DNA from: Candidatus Hydrogenedentes bacterium UBA2224
GTDB taxonomy: Bacteria; Hydrogenedentota; Hydrogenedentia; Hydrogenedentales; SLHB01
Assembly: GCA_002348185.1 (NCBI GenBank)
Contig: DDYW01000135.1
Span: 1 to 5,485 of the forward strand
Reading direction: 5' to 3'
DNA length: 5,485 bases
Shown: piece by piece, positions 1 to 5,485 of the stretch
Position numbering within the stretch: position 1 is the stretch's first letter
Layout: each line of letters begins with the position of its first letter
Position numbers and translations under genes: made by a program
The notes under the pieces: generated by a model
What the model saw: the letters and a program-made list of their open reading frames with translations, nothing else
Database searches by the model: none
What the model was told of the DNA's origin: nothing

Positions 1-19
1 AGGTGTCGAATTTGAGTAG

Positions 20-38
20 CCGCGGGCGAAGCCCGTGG
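20..38. repeat. GC-rich palindrome 1 (8-bp stem, GAA loop)
   Basis: The arms CCGCGGGC (20-27) and GCCCGTGG (31-38) pair over 8 bp, including one G-T wobble, around a 3-base GAA loop. No T-run follows, so it is not a classical intrinsic terminator. It is the first of three consecutive hairpins within about 100 bp and no open reading frame covers it. The compact GC stem resembles dispersed REP-type intergenic palindromes, but copy number cannot be judged from one window. Confidence 0.6.
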
Positions 39-59
39 ATCGCGCGCATCCCCCTATAC

Positions 60-79
60 CAACCCCCGAATGGGGGTTG
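60..79. repeat. Perfect palindrome 2 (8-bp stem, GAAT loop)
   Basis: CAACCCCC (60-67) and GGGGGTTG (72-79) are perfect reverse complements separated by the tetraloop GAAT. It begins 21 bp after the first palindrome ends. The stem is strong enough to fold in RNA or in single-stranded DNA. It may be part of a composite repeat with its neighbours or the 3' end signal of a gene to the left of the window. Confidence 0.6.
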
Positions 80-102
80 AACAAGCCTCTGCAGCTTTGT
101 TC
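79..102. repeat. Palindrome 3 (GAACAA/TTGTTC stem)
   Basis: GAACAA (79-84) pairs with TTGTTC (97-102). The stem continues with GC (85-86) to GC (94-95) across a bulged T at 96, and the loop contains most of a CTGCAG palindrome (89-94). It abuts palindrome 2, sharing base 79, so only one of the two can form fully at that base. It is weaker than the first two hairpins. Confidence 0.4.
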
Positions 103-131
103 GACCCTCCTCACAATCATTCAGGCAGGGC

Positions 132-167
132 GTCCATAAGGTCCATAACGTCCATACGGTCCACAGG
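132..167 (+). repeat. 9-bp tandem direct repeat, four units of GTCCATANN
   Basis: Four contiguous 9-bp units can be read: GTCCATAAG, GTCCATAAC, GTCCATACG and GTCCACAGG. The first seven bases are invariant in three units and the fourth has one change (T to C). The last two bases vary. No reading frame through it belongs to a convincing gene. It ends 189 bp before the start codon of the ZIP transporter. The reverse complement of the same motif occurs at the right edge of the window, upstream of the other transcription unit. It could be a protein-binding iteron-like site or a slippage-generated dispersed repeat. Confidence 0.85.
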
Positions 168-347
168 GTTCCTCGGCCACCCGGATTGCCTCCTCCGAGG
201 ATCTTCCCGTCCGAACGGCGTTCCATGATGCGGCACCGGTTTTCATATTTCGATCAGCGGCCCATGCTCCGCTTGCCTTTTTGGAGACCCGCGGTCAATA
301 TTCTGGTTCTGGAGATGTAGTTCAGGGGCGCGGGGACGCGCAGGCAC
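168..347 (+). other. Non-coding leader upstream of the ZIP transporter
   Basis: No convincing gene was seen. A weak inverted repeat CCTCGG (171-176) / CCGAGG (195-200) has an 18-base loop. The best promoter-like pair is TTGCCT (273-278) and CAATAT (296-301) with a 17-bp spacer. It matches the sigma-70 consensus at 4 of 6 and 3 of 6 positions, too poor to call. If real, it would put transcription start near 308 and give a leader of about 50 bases. No riboswitch or metal-regulator operator was recognised. Confidence 0.4.
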
Positions 348-353
348 GGAGGG
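348..353 (+). promoter_or_regulatory. Shine-Dalgarno site of the ZIP transporter
   Basis: GGAGGG lies 3 bases before the ATG at 357, or 5 bases if only the GGAG core is counted. The spacing is on the short side, but this is the only strong purine-rich site nearby, and it supports the start at 357 over any in-frame upstream codon. Confidence 0.6.
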
Positions 354-356
354 CGT

Positions 357-1166
357 ATGCAGGCATTGGCGGAACTTCATCCCGTTTGGCAGGCGTTCCT
401 CGCCACGCTGTTCACGTGGTTTATGACGTCGGCGGGCGCGGTGCCGGTGTTCTTCACGAAGGAAGTCAATCCCAAGGTGATGGACGGTCTGCTCGGCATG
501 GCGGCCGGGGTGATGATTGCGGCGAGCTTCTGGTCCTTGCTGGCGCCGGCGATCACGTTGAGCGAGGACATGGGGTATCCGGGGTGGGGGCCGCCGCTGG
601 TGGGGTTTCTGGCGGGCGGCGCGGCGCTGTGGGGCATCGACCGGCTGCTGCCGCACCTGCATCCGGGGCTCGCGATGTCGGACGCGGAAGGCGTCTCGAC
701 ATCGTGGCGGCGGAGCACGCTGCTGGTGCTGGCGATCACGATGCACAATTTTCCCGAAGGGCTCGCGGTGGGCGTGGCGTTCGGCGCGGCGGCGGCAGAG
801 ATCCCCGGGGCGACGGTTGCGGGGGCGGTGGCGCTGGCGCTGGGCATCGGTTTGCAGAACCTGCCGGAAGGCACGGCGGTCGCGATGCCGCTGCGCCGCG
901 AAGGCCTTTCGCGGTTCAAATGTTTCATGTACGGGCAATTGTCGGGGATGGTGGAGCCGATCGCGGGGGTTCTGGGCGCGTCGGTGGTGATCGTCATGCG
1001 GCCGTTCCTGCCGTACGCGCTGGCGTTTGCGGCGGGCGCGATGATCTATGTGGTGGCGGAGGAACTGATTCCCGAAGCGCAGCGGCGGGGCGACACCGAC
1101 ATCCCGACCATCGGCGTCATGGTGGGATTCGCGATTATGATGTTCCTCGACGTCTGGCTGGGCTAG
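357..1166 (+). CDS. ZIP family divalent metal transporter (GufA-like)
   Basis: Predicted inner-membrane transporter moving zinc or another divalent metal into the cytoplasm. The 269 residues are mostly hydrophobic, with about eight membrane segments (roughly 11-33, 41-64, 79-97, 120-143, 150-178, 188-215, 218-236, 249-268). Segment 4 holds the ZIP signature H130-N131-F-P-E134-G. Segment 5 holds Q167-N168-L-P-E171-G, with Gln where many ZIPs have His. This, E200 in the MVEP motif and E236 in VAEELIPE fit the binuclear metal centre known from the GufA-type Bordetella ZIP structure. M53 may be a further ligand. The loop after segment 3 has only H100 and H102, so no His-rich metal sensor. Length is normal for the subfamily, and GGAGGG just upstream supports the start. 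It stands alone and converges on the minus-strand pair. Metal specificity cannot be told; zupT and gufA are related but not assigned. Confidence 0.92.
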   Translation: MQALAELHPVWQAFLATLFTWFMTSAGAVPVFFTKEVNPKVMDGLLGMAAGVMIAASFWSLLAPAITLSEDMGYPGWGPPLVGFLAGGAALWGIDRLLPHLHPGLAMSDAEGVSTSWRRSTLLVLAITMHNFPEGLAVGVAFGAAAAEIPGATVAGAVALALGIGLQNLPEGTAVAMPLRREGLSRFKCFMYGQLSGMVEPIAGVLGASVVIVMRPFLPYALAFAAGAMIYVVAEELIPEAQRRGDTDIPTIGVMVGFAIMMFLDVWLG

Positions 1167-1175
1167 CGGCGGAAC

Positions 1176-1217
1176 CGCACGCCACTTTTCTGGAGCCGAA
1201 CCCGCGTTTTGCGTGCG
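1176..1217. terminator. Possible shared stem between convergent genes
   Basis: The 51-bp gap between the two stop codons contains CGCACGC (1176-1182) and its exact reverse complement GCGTGCG (1211-1217), separated by 28 bases. The arms nearly fill the gap, and TTTT occurs at 1207-1210 just inside the right arm. A bidirectional terminator would suit the convergent layout, but the long loop and the lack of a T-run after the stem make this weak. Confidence 0.25.
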
Positions 1218-2015
1218 CTACCGGGCCACGCCGGGCTGGCGCTTGAGAAAGGCGATGGCTTCCGCGATGTCGGCAACGGGGTCGGCGCCGCATTCGCGTT
1301 CGATGGTCAGGTACCCCGAGTAGCCGAGTTCATCGCGAAGGATGTGGAGGTACCGGGGGAAATCGACGTCGCCTTTTCCGAGGGGCACTTCCTGGACCGC
1401 TTTGTTTTCAATCATGGCCCGGGCGATGCCGTCTTTCGCGTGCGTGTGCACAATGAAGCCGCGCAGGGCGTACAGGCCGTCCAGGTGGTCGAACCCGCAC
1501 ATGACGAGGTTGGCGGGGTCGTAGTTGGCCCGGGCGCCGTCGCTGTTGACGCGGGTGAGAAAGTCCGCGAGGGCCTCGGCGGACTCGGGCCCGGTCTCGG
1601 TGGCGAAACAACAGCCGCGGTTGGCGGCATACTCGGCGATTTCCCGGACGGCGCCGAGCAGGCCGGTGTATTCGCGGCTGAGGGGGTCGTCGGGGACGAC
1701 GCCGACGTGGGTAGTGAGGATGGGGGTTCTGAGGTCGACGCAAAGGTCGAACATCTGCTTTGTGCGGGCGATGCGTTCGTCGACGGTAGCGGGGTCGGTG
1801 AATCCGCCGATATCTCCGCAGAGCGCGGAACGTTCGAGGCCGAGGGACGCCATGTGCGCGACGAGTTCCTCGCGCCCGCTCTGGGTGAGATTCCGGGGGT
1901 CGAGGTCGTTATCGATGATCCAGAGCTGGACGCCGTGCGCGCCCAGCTCCTTCGCTTTGCGGAGGGCCGCTTTGGTGTCCATGGGCAGCGATGCGGTGAT
2001 GATTCCGACTTTCAT
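1218..2015 (-). CDS. Sugar phosphate isomerase/epimerase family protein (xylose-isomerase-like TIM barrel)
   Basis: Predicted cytosolic metal-dependent isomerase, epimerase or related lyase acting on a sugar or inositol-type substrate. The 265 residues fit a complete AP-endonuclease-2 / xylose-isomerase-like barrel, starting with the first strand MKVGIIT. The four expected metal-site positions are visible: E140 in ATETGPE, D166 in NYDPANL, H190 or H192 in VHTHAKD, and E239 in LTIERE. These are the usual Glu-Asp-His-Glu ligands. There is no signal peptide or membrane segment. The ATG is preceded by GGGGAG (2026-2031 on this strand) at 10 bases, slightly long but acceptable. The gene starts 43 bp after the stop of the large exported protein on the same strand, with no terminator seen between, so co-transcription is likely. 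The family spans many reactions (IolE, IolI, hydroxypyruvate isomerase, tagatose epimerase); the sequence does not say which. Confidence 0.88.
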   Translation of the reverse strand: MKVGIITASLPMDTKAALRKAKELGAHGVQLWIIDNDLDPRNLTQSGREELVAHMASLGLERSALCGDIGGFTDPATVDERIARTKQMFDLCVDLRTPILTTHVGVVPDDPLSREYTGLLGAVREIAEYAANRGCCFATETGPESAEALADFLTRVNSDGARANYDPANLVMCGFDHLDGLYALRGFIVHTHAKDGIARAMIENKAVQEVPLGKGDVDFPRYLHILRDELGYSGYLTIERECGADPVADIAEAIAFLKRQPGVAR

Positions 2016-2058
2016 GAGGTGCGTTCTCCCCTTCCGGGCGTTTTCGGTTTTCTGCAGG

Positions 2059-5000
2059 TTATGGGGTGCTGCGCAGGCGCTGGATCATGGCGGCAATACG
2101 GGCGCGCCAGATCTGAAACAGGTCGAGTTCGATGTCGTAGTCTTTGGTCATGACGGTGATTTCGTCGACGTTTTCCATGTGCCACCCGACGAGGGTGTCC
2201 ACGGCTTCGTCGAGGAGCTGCTGGGCCTCGTCGGCCTGGGCGCTGCGTCCGGCCTGCCGGGCGGCCTCGATCTCGCGCGCGAGCAGATGGAGCGCGCGAT
2301 AGTCCTCAACACCGTCGCGGTCGGCCTCCCAGCGTCGGGACGGGACGACCTCCTCGCCGTTCTGGTAGACGATGGCATAATCGCCGCCTTCGATGGGCCA
2401 CCAGATGTCCATGCCCCGATAGACCCAGTAGCCGAGGCCTTCGACGCCGAGTTTCCAGGCGGACCATCCGAGGGCGCGGTAATGGCCGAGGGGAAGCAGG
2501 TCGCGTCCGGGCCCCATGGCCTCGTAAGTCCAGAAGTGTCTGGCGTTTTCCTGGAACCAGGTCACGAGGGCGGGGTCGCGCTTGAGGACGTTGAATTCGG
2601 GTTGCCAGATGTCGATGAGGTCCTTGAACTCGGCCAGATATTCGACGCGGACAAGTCCCGCGGGGTCGGTGTAGAGCTGGGCCTGCGGATTTGCGCGCTT
2701 GACCGTTTCACAGAAGGCCTTCAGGCGGGGAATCTCCTGAAAACCGGTGTTCCAGGGTTCGTCGATGGGGTAGAAGGCCCACTGGCCGTACGGGAAGCCC
2801 TTTTCGAGGAGGTGATTTGCGAGGGCGTCGATGGCGGTTTTGAACCCGGCAAACCAGGCCTCGGAATCCTCGGGCGGGTTGACGCCGTCGGGCCAGCGCC
2901 GCGCGGGCGGGGCGCCCCAGAGCAGGAAGAAGTGCCCGGGAACGCGGGCCAGGGTGGCGTCAACGTGGGCCCAGTCGATCTCGCCCGCGAGCTGGCCCGT
3001 TTCGTCAACCGGCACGGCGGGGAGCGCGGGACCATAGATGCAGGAAACGCCGTGGTCGAGCATGTCCTGCACGACCTGCCCGGACACGCTGCCGGCATCC
3101 ATACCGCCCCAGTTCATCTTGACGTAGACGTCGCCGGGCAGGGCGACGGGCCAGACCTCGATGCGCAGGGGGATCTCGCGGATGGTGGCCGGCCGGGTGA
3201 GGCTGCCGATGTAGAGGATGAGTTCGTGGGCGCCCGGTTCAAGTCCGTGGGTATTGAACACGAGCCAGAGCTGGGTGGCCTCGCCGGGGACGAGCGTCAG
3301 GGTCTGCGACCGGTCCAGTTCGGGAAGCGCGTCAAAGACCCGGTCGCTCATGGTCGTGGCGATCGGGACGGCCCGGCGTAGCGTGACCCGCGCTGCGAGG
3401 TCCGGCGCCGGCTGGGGGCGCTGCTGGCCGAGGCTGGGTTTCTGGAATGTGCACCGGACGGTCAACGGCTCCGCGGTGGCGTTGAGCAGGGTGAGCGCGG
3501 CATCCTCGAACTCGTTTCCGAACGCGTGGATGGTGATGGGCGCGTTCATGGCGAGCTCGGTCTGGACCTCCCGGGGATCAAAACGGTCCCAGGGGTTGGG
3601 ATCGCGCCAGAAGACGAAAGCCCCGGCGTCGCCGGCGTTTCGCAGGCCCGTCAATGCGGTGGCGGTGCGCTGCAGAGAGTGCGCGTGCCTGCGGAGCTCG
3701 GTGGCCATCGCCGCGATTTCCTGCGGGGGCCGGCTCTGTTCCGCCGCGGCGGCCACGGTGCGCGCCCGGGCGTGCAGGGTCTCGCTGAGCACGGCCAGGC
3801 CTGAGGCATCGGCCCCGGCGCGGTCCGCCGCGGCTTGCGCTTCTGTGCACGCGGCGGCGGTCTCCTCGAGACCGCAGGTCTCTGGCGGGAGGACGTCTCG
3901 CATCGCGGCGAGCAGGACCGCCGGCGCTTCGCCCGGCTCGCGATGGAGCACAGCCTTGACGTTGTGCGGTCCGCCGTGTTGAAGCTCCAGGGTCAGGGCC
4001 GCTTCCTGGTCGCCTTCCCGGAGGTCGCGGATGCGCGTCTGCATCGGGCCGTGCGCGGGTTGCAGCGAGAGTTCAACGAACCAGCTGTCTTTCGCGGGGG
4101 CGGGAAGCGGGTGACGGAATTCGTTATCGCCCCAGAAGAGGGGGGCAGCCGAGTCGCCGGACGCGCCCGCGGGGGCGGGTCTGCCGGCCGGAGCGCCCAG
4201 CGGCACGTTGGCGTTTGCGGTCATGGCAGAATTGCCCCGCAGGGAGGGCCATGCCACCCGCCCGGCCTGGTTCCACGAGAGGGCCTGGATGCGGGCCGGG
4301 CCCGAGGTGACGAGAATGACCTCGAGCTGGCCGTCACCGTCGATGTCCGCGACGGCGGGCGCCCAGAAAATGCCCCTGCCGTCCAGTTCGAGCTCCCAGC
4401 GGCGGGTGCCGTCTGGGTTTTCGCAGTAGACCCGGTTGCCTTTGTCAGCGTGGATGACCTGATACCGGTCGGTGTGATCGAGATTGGCGATGGCGTTGGA
4501 AAAGTAGCCCTGCATGAGGTCGTTCGTGCGCCAGAGGAGCGTGCCGGTCGCGCCGTCCACGGCGATGAGGCAGGTAGCGTTGCCCACGTTGCTGCGGGTG
4601 ATAAGGACTTCCGCACGGCCGTCGCCGTCCAGATCGGCAATGTTGGGACCGGACCGGCCGTACGGAGCGCGTTCGGCAAAGCGCCACTCGACTTCCCCCC
4701 AGCCGGACAGGCAGTAGAGATGGCCGTTATCGGTGCCGTAAACGACCTCGACGGCGCCGTCGGCGTTGACGTCGCCCACGGCGATGCCCCCGACGCGGAA
4801 TTTGTCGCCGAAAAACCGCCACATCAGCTCGCCCCGGGCATTCAGGCAGCAGAGCCAGCCGTCGTTGAAGCCGAACACGAGCTCGACGCCCGGCTCGTCG
4901 ATGACATCGGCGGCAACGAGACACTCGAATCCGCCGAGCGGGGAGCCGGTTGCGAAGCGCCAGAGCAGTTCCCCGGACTGGTTGAAGCAGAGCACCTCGC

Positions 5001-5292
5001 CGTCGACGGTCGCAGTGAGGATCTCGGCTTCCGCGTCGCCGTCGAGGCTGGCGACCGTGGCGGGCGCACCGAAGGCCGCGGGCTGTTTCACACGCCAGAC
5101 CACGGTCCCTTGGCCGTCGATGCGAAGGAGTTCGTCGCCTGCAACGGCGACCACTCCCGAGGGATGAGCGGCGTCGGGGAACAGGGTCGGGGCCTGGGGG
5201 TCGGCCGCGAGGTCAAGCTGCCATTCGGTGGTCTGGGCAAAAGCGGCGGCGCCGCAGAGTGTGAGCAGGATGGCCAGGGCACAGCGTTTCAT
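2059..5292 (-). CDS. Exported multidomain protein: FG-GAP/PQQ-like propeller plus C-terminal DUF4091 (GH123-like) barrel
   Basis: Predicted exported glycan-active or glycan-binding protein of 1077 residues. Residues 1-20 form a signal peptide with a likely cut at AFA|Q and no lipobox. Residues 22-350 are a propeller. A Trp recurs at 66, 111, 158, 203, 254, 299 and 348 (spacing 45-51), mostly as GxxxWR, with Asp-rich calcium-type loops such as D220-D222-D224 and D316-D318-D320. A Pro/Ala/Gly linker (about 360-400), a small beta region, an Ala-rich helical segment (about 472-550) and a beta-sandwich (about 575-715) follow. Residues 716-1070 are the DUF4091/GH123-type barrel, with YPIDEP (D844, E845), TDPAGL, the aromatic GLGYWVY and the terminal RRWEADRDGVEDYRAL motif. 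In GH123 a neighbouring Asp-Glu pair gives substrate-assisted hydrolysis of N-acetylgalactosaminides; activity here is inferred. GGAG (5301-5304) lies 8 bases before the ATG. It is first gene of the probable operon with the isomerase. Confidence 0.88.
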   Translation of the reverse strand: MKRCALAILLTLCGAAAFAQTTEWQLDLAADPQAPTLFPDAAHPSGVVAVAGDELLRIDGQGTVVWRVKQPAAFGAPATVASLDGDAEAEILTATVDGEVLCFNQSGELLWRFATGSPLGGFECLVAADVIDEPGVELVFGFNDGWLCCLNARGELMWRFFGDKFRVGGIAVGDVNADGAVEVVYGTDNGHLYCLSGWGEVEWRFAERAPYGRSGPNIADLDGDGRAEVLITRSNVGNATCLIAVDGATGTLLWRTNDLMQGYFSNAIANLDHTDRYQVIHADKGNRVYCENPDGTRRWELELDGRGIFWAPAVADIDGDGQLEVILVTSGPARIQALSWNQAGRVAWPSLRGNSAMTANANVPLGAPAGRPAPAGASGDSAAPLFWGDNEFRHPLPAPAKDSWFVELSLQPAHGPMQTRIRDLREGDQEAALTLELQHGGPHNVKAVLHREPGEAPAVLLAAMRDVLPPETCGLEETAAACTEAQAAADRAGADASGLAVLSETLHARARTVAAAAEQSRPPQEIAAMATELRRHAHSLQRTATALTGLRNAGDAGAFVFWRDPNPWDRFDPREVQTELAMNAPITIHAFGNEFEDAALTLLNATAEPLTVRCTFQKPSLGQQRPQPAPDLAARVTLRRAVPIATTMSDRVFDALPELDRSQTLTLVPGEATQLWLVFNTHGLEPGAHELILYIGSLTRPATIREIPLRIEVWPVALPGDVYVKMNWGGMDAGSVSGQVVQDMLDHGVSCIYGPALPAVPVDETGQLAGEIDWAHVDATLARVPGHFFLLWGAPPARRWPDGVNPPEDSEAWFAGFKTAIDALANHLLEKGFPYGQWAFYPIDEPWNTGFQEIPRLKAFCETVKRANPQAQLYTDPAGLVRVEYLAEFKDLIDIWQPEFNVLKRDPALVTWFQENARHFWTYEAMGPGRDLLPLGHYRALGWSAWKLGVEGLGYWVYRGMDIWWPIEGGDYAIVYQNGEEVVPSRRWEADRDGVEDYRALHLLAREIEAARQAGRSAQADEAQQLLDEAVDTLVGWHMENVDEITVMTKDYDIELDLFQIWRARIAAMIQRLRSTP

Positions 5293-5322
5293 CGGGGGAT
5301 CTCCGGTGTTTTGTGGTTCGCG

Positions 5323-5349
5323 ATTATGCTACCGGTTGAGCGGTCGCAA
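5323..5349 (-). promoter_or_regulatory. Candidate sigma-70 promoter of the minus-strand operon
   Basis: On the minus strand CATAAT (5323-5328) matches the -10 consensus at 5 of 6 positions and is AT-rich within GC-rich DNA. TTGCGA (5344-5349) matches the -35 consensus at 4 of 6, but the 15-bp spacer is short. An alternative TTGTCT (5349-5354) gives a long 20-bp spacer. Transcription would start near 5316, leaving a leader of about 24 bases that includes the ribosome site. Confidence 0.4.
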
Positions 5350-5367
5350 GACAAGGCCGGCGCTCCG

Positions 5368-5382
5368 CCCCGAATCGCGGGG
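5368..5382. repeat. Short hairpin upstream of the exported-protein gene
   Basis: CCCCG (5368-5372) pairs with CGGGG (5378-5382) around a 5-base loop. It lies just upstream of the candidate -35 region. A 5-bp GC stem is expected fairly often by chance in DNA this rich in G and C, so the functional claim is weak. Confidence 0.25.
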
Positions 5383-5414
5383 TAAGCACGACGCACATAC
5401 GGTTGCCGCTAGCT

Positions 5415-5440
5415 GGGGGCCAGAGAAACGAGTGGCCTCC
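5415..5440. repeat. Hairpin with 8-bp stem near the right edge
   Basis: GGGGGCCA (5415-5422) pairs with TGGCCTCC (5433-5440), including one G-T wobble, around the purine-rich loop GAGAAACGAG. A competing hairpin CTGG/CCAG (5413-5423) uses the same left arm. No T-run follows on either strand. The region 5293-5462 otherwise shows no gene. The hairpin sits between the candidate promoter and the terminal 9-bp array, as the left palindromes sit beside the left array. Confidence 0.4.
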
Positions 5441-5462
5441 CTGGCGGTCGAGTGCGGAGCGC

Positions 5463-5485
5463 TGGACGGTATGGACGGTATGGAC
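5463..5485 (-). repeat. 9-bp tandem repeat, second array (cut by window edge)
   Basis: The plus strand reads TGGACGGTA twice and then TGGAC at the edge. On the minus strand this is GTCCATACC, GTCCATACC and a partial GTCCAGCGC unit, so the period and the 7-base core are the same as in the array at 132-167. The array starts 170 bp upstream of the exported protein's start codon and reads in that gene's direction. It probably continues beyond the window. Confidence 0.75.

Noticed and set aside
132..167. CRISPR array
   Set aside because: The repeat units are 9 bp and contiguous, with no unique spacers of 25-40 bp and no cas gene nearby.
209..217. GTCCGAACG as a fifth, detached unit of the left 9-bp array
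   Set aside because: It matches the nearby units at only 7 of 9 positions, breaks the core, and is out of phase with the array by a non-multiple of 9, so it is likely chance.
243..938. Minus-strand Arg/Pro/His-rich open frame opposite the ZIP gene
   Set aside because: The extreme Arg-rich composition is typical of a wrong-frame reading of GC-rich DNA, and the opposite strand carries a clear transporter.
281..1246. Plus-strand open frame of 321 codons overlapping the ZIP gene
   Set aside because: It is an Arg/Gly-rich out-of-frame translation of the ZIP gene without hydrophobic segments or motifs. The ZIP frame has the ribosome site and the HNFPEG signature.
1525..3381. Long plus-strand open frame of 618 codons opposite the isomerase and exported-protein genes
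   Set aside because: It is antisense to two well-supported genes. Its translation shows no recognisable domain, and the compositional bias of GC-rich coding DNA readily leaves long stop-free antisense frames.
1128..5328. Shared 12-mer TTCGCGATTATG at 1128-1139 and 5317-5328
   Set aside because: The first copy is inside the ZIP coding sequence and the second overlaps the candidate -10 element. The flanks do not match, so chance identity is the simplest reading.
3835..5385. Plus-strand open frame of 516 codons opposite the propeller region
   Set aside because: The minus-strand reading gives a signal peptide and regular Trp/Asp repeats, which a false frame would not. The plus-strand translation has no coherent fold signal and is a shadow.
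132..5485. The two 9-bp arrays as terminal inverted repeats of a transposon
   Set aside because: No transposase or integrase lies between them, no target duplication is visible, and tandem 9-bp units are not typical transposon ends. It is kept only as an alternative within the array finding.

Overview
This 5.5 kb window is GC-rich bacterial DNA with three intact genes and two non-coding ends that carry palindromes and short tandem repeats. The organism is probably an uncultivated or environmental bacterium of the Planctomycetes-Verrucomicrobia-Lentisphaerae or Hydrogenedentes type. That placement is an inference. It rests on the secreted DUF4091/GH123-like protein with an FG-GAP/PQQ-like propeller, the sugar isomerase of the xylose-isomerase-like TIM-barrel family beside it, and the palindromic and 9-bp intergenic repeats. 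No rRNA, tRNA or phylogenetic marker gene is present to confirm it.

Layout. Positions 1-356 are non-coding. They hold three consecutive hairpins (20-102), then a four-unit direct repeat of 9 bp built on GTCCATANN (132-167), then an unremarkable leader. A plus-strand gene (357-1166) encodes a GufA-type ZIP metal transporter. It converges on a minus-strand pair, with 51 bp between the stop codons and a 7-bp inverted repeat in the gap. Read in its own direction, the pair starts with a 1077-residue exported protein (5292 to 2059): signal peptide, about seven propeller repeats, linker, Ala-rich helical segment, beta-sandwich, and a C-terminal GH123-like TIM barrel with an Asp-Glu pair. After 43 bp comes a 265-residue sugar isomerase/epimerase-like protein (2015 to 1218). 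Upstream of the large gene, 5293-5485 is non-coding, with a good -10 element, two hairpins, and a second 9-bp array at the very edge of the window.

How the genes may work together. The exported protein probably binds or cleaves a glycan outside the cytoplasm, and the isomerase may act in the cytosol on a released sugar. The tight spacing supports co-transcription, but the substrate cannot be read from the sequence. The metal transporter is convergent and has no evident functional link; isomerases of this fold need a divalent metal, which is only a loose connection.

The most notable feature is the pair of 9-bp arrays. They lie at opposite ends of the window in inverted orientation. Each is therefore in the same orientation relative to the gene it precedes and lies a similar distance (about 170-190 bp) from that gene's start codon. 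I found no defence system, CRISPR array, transposase or phage gene.
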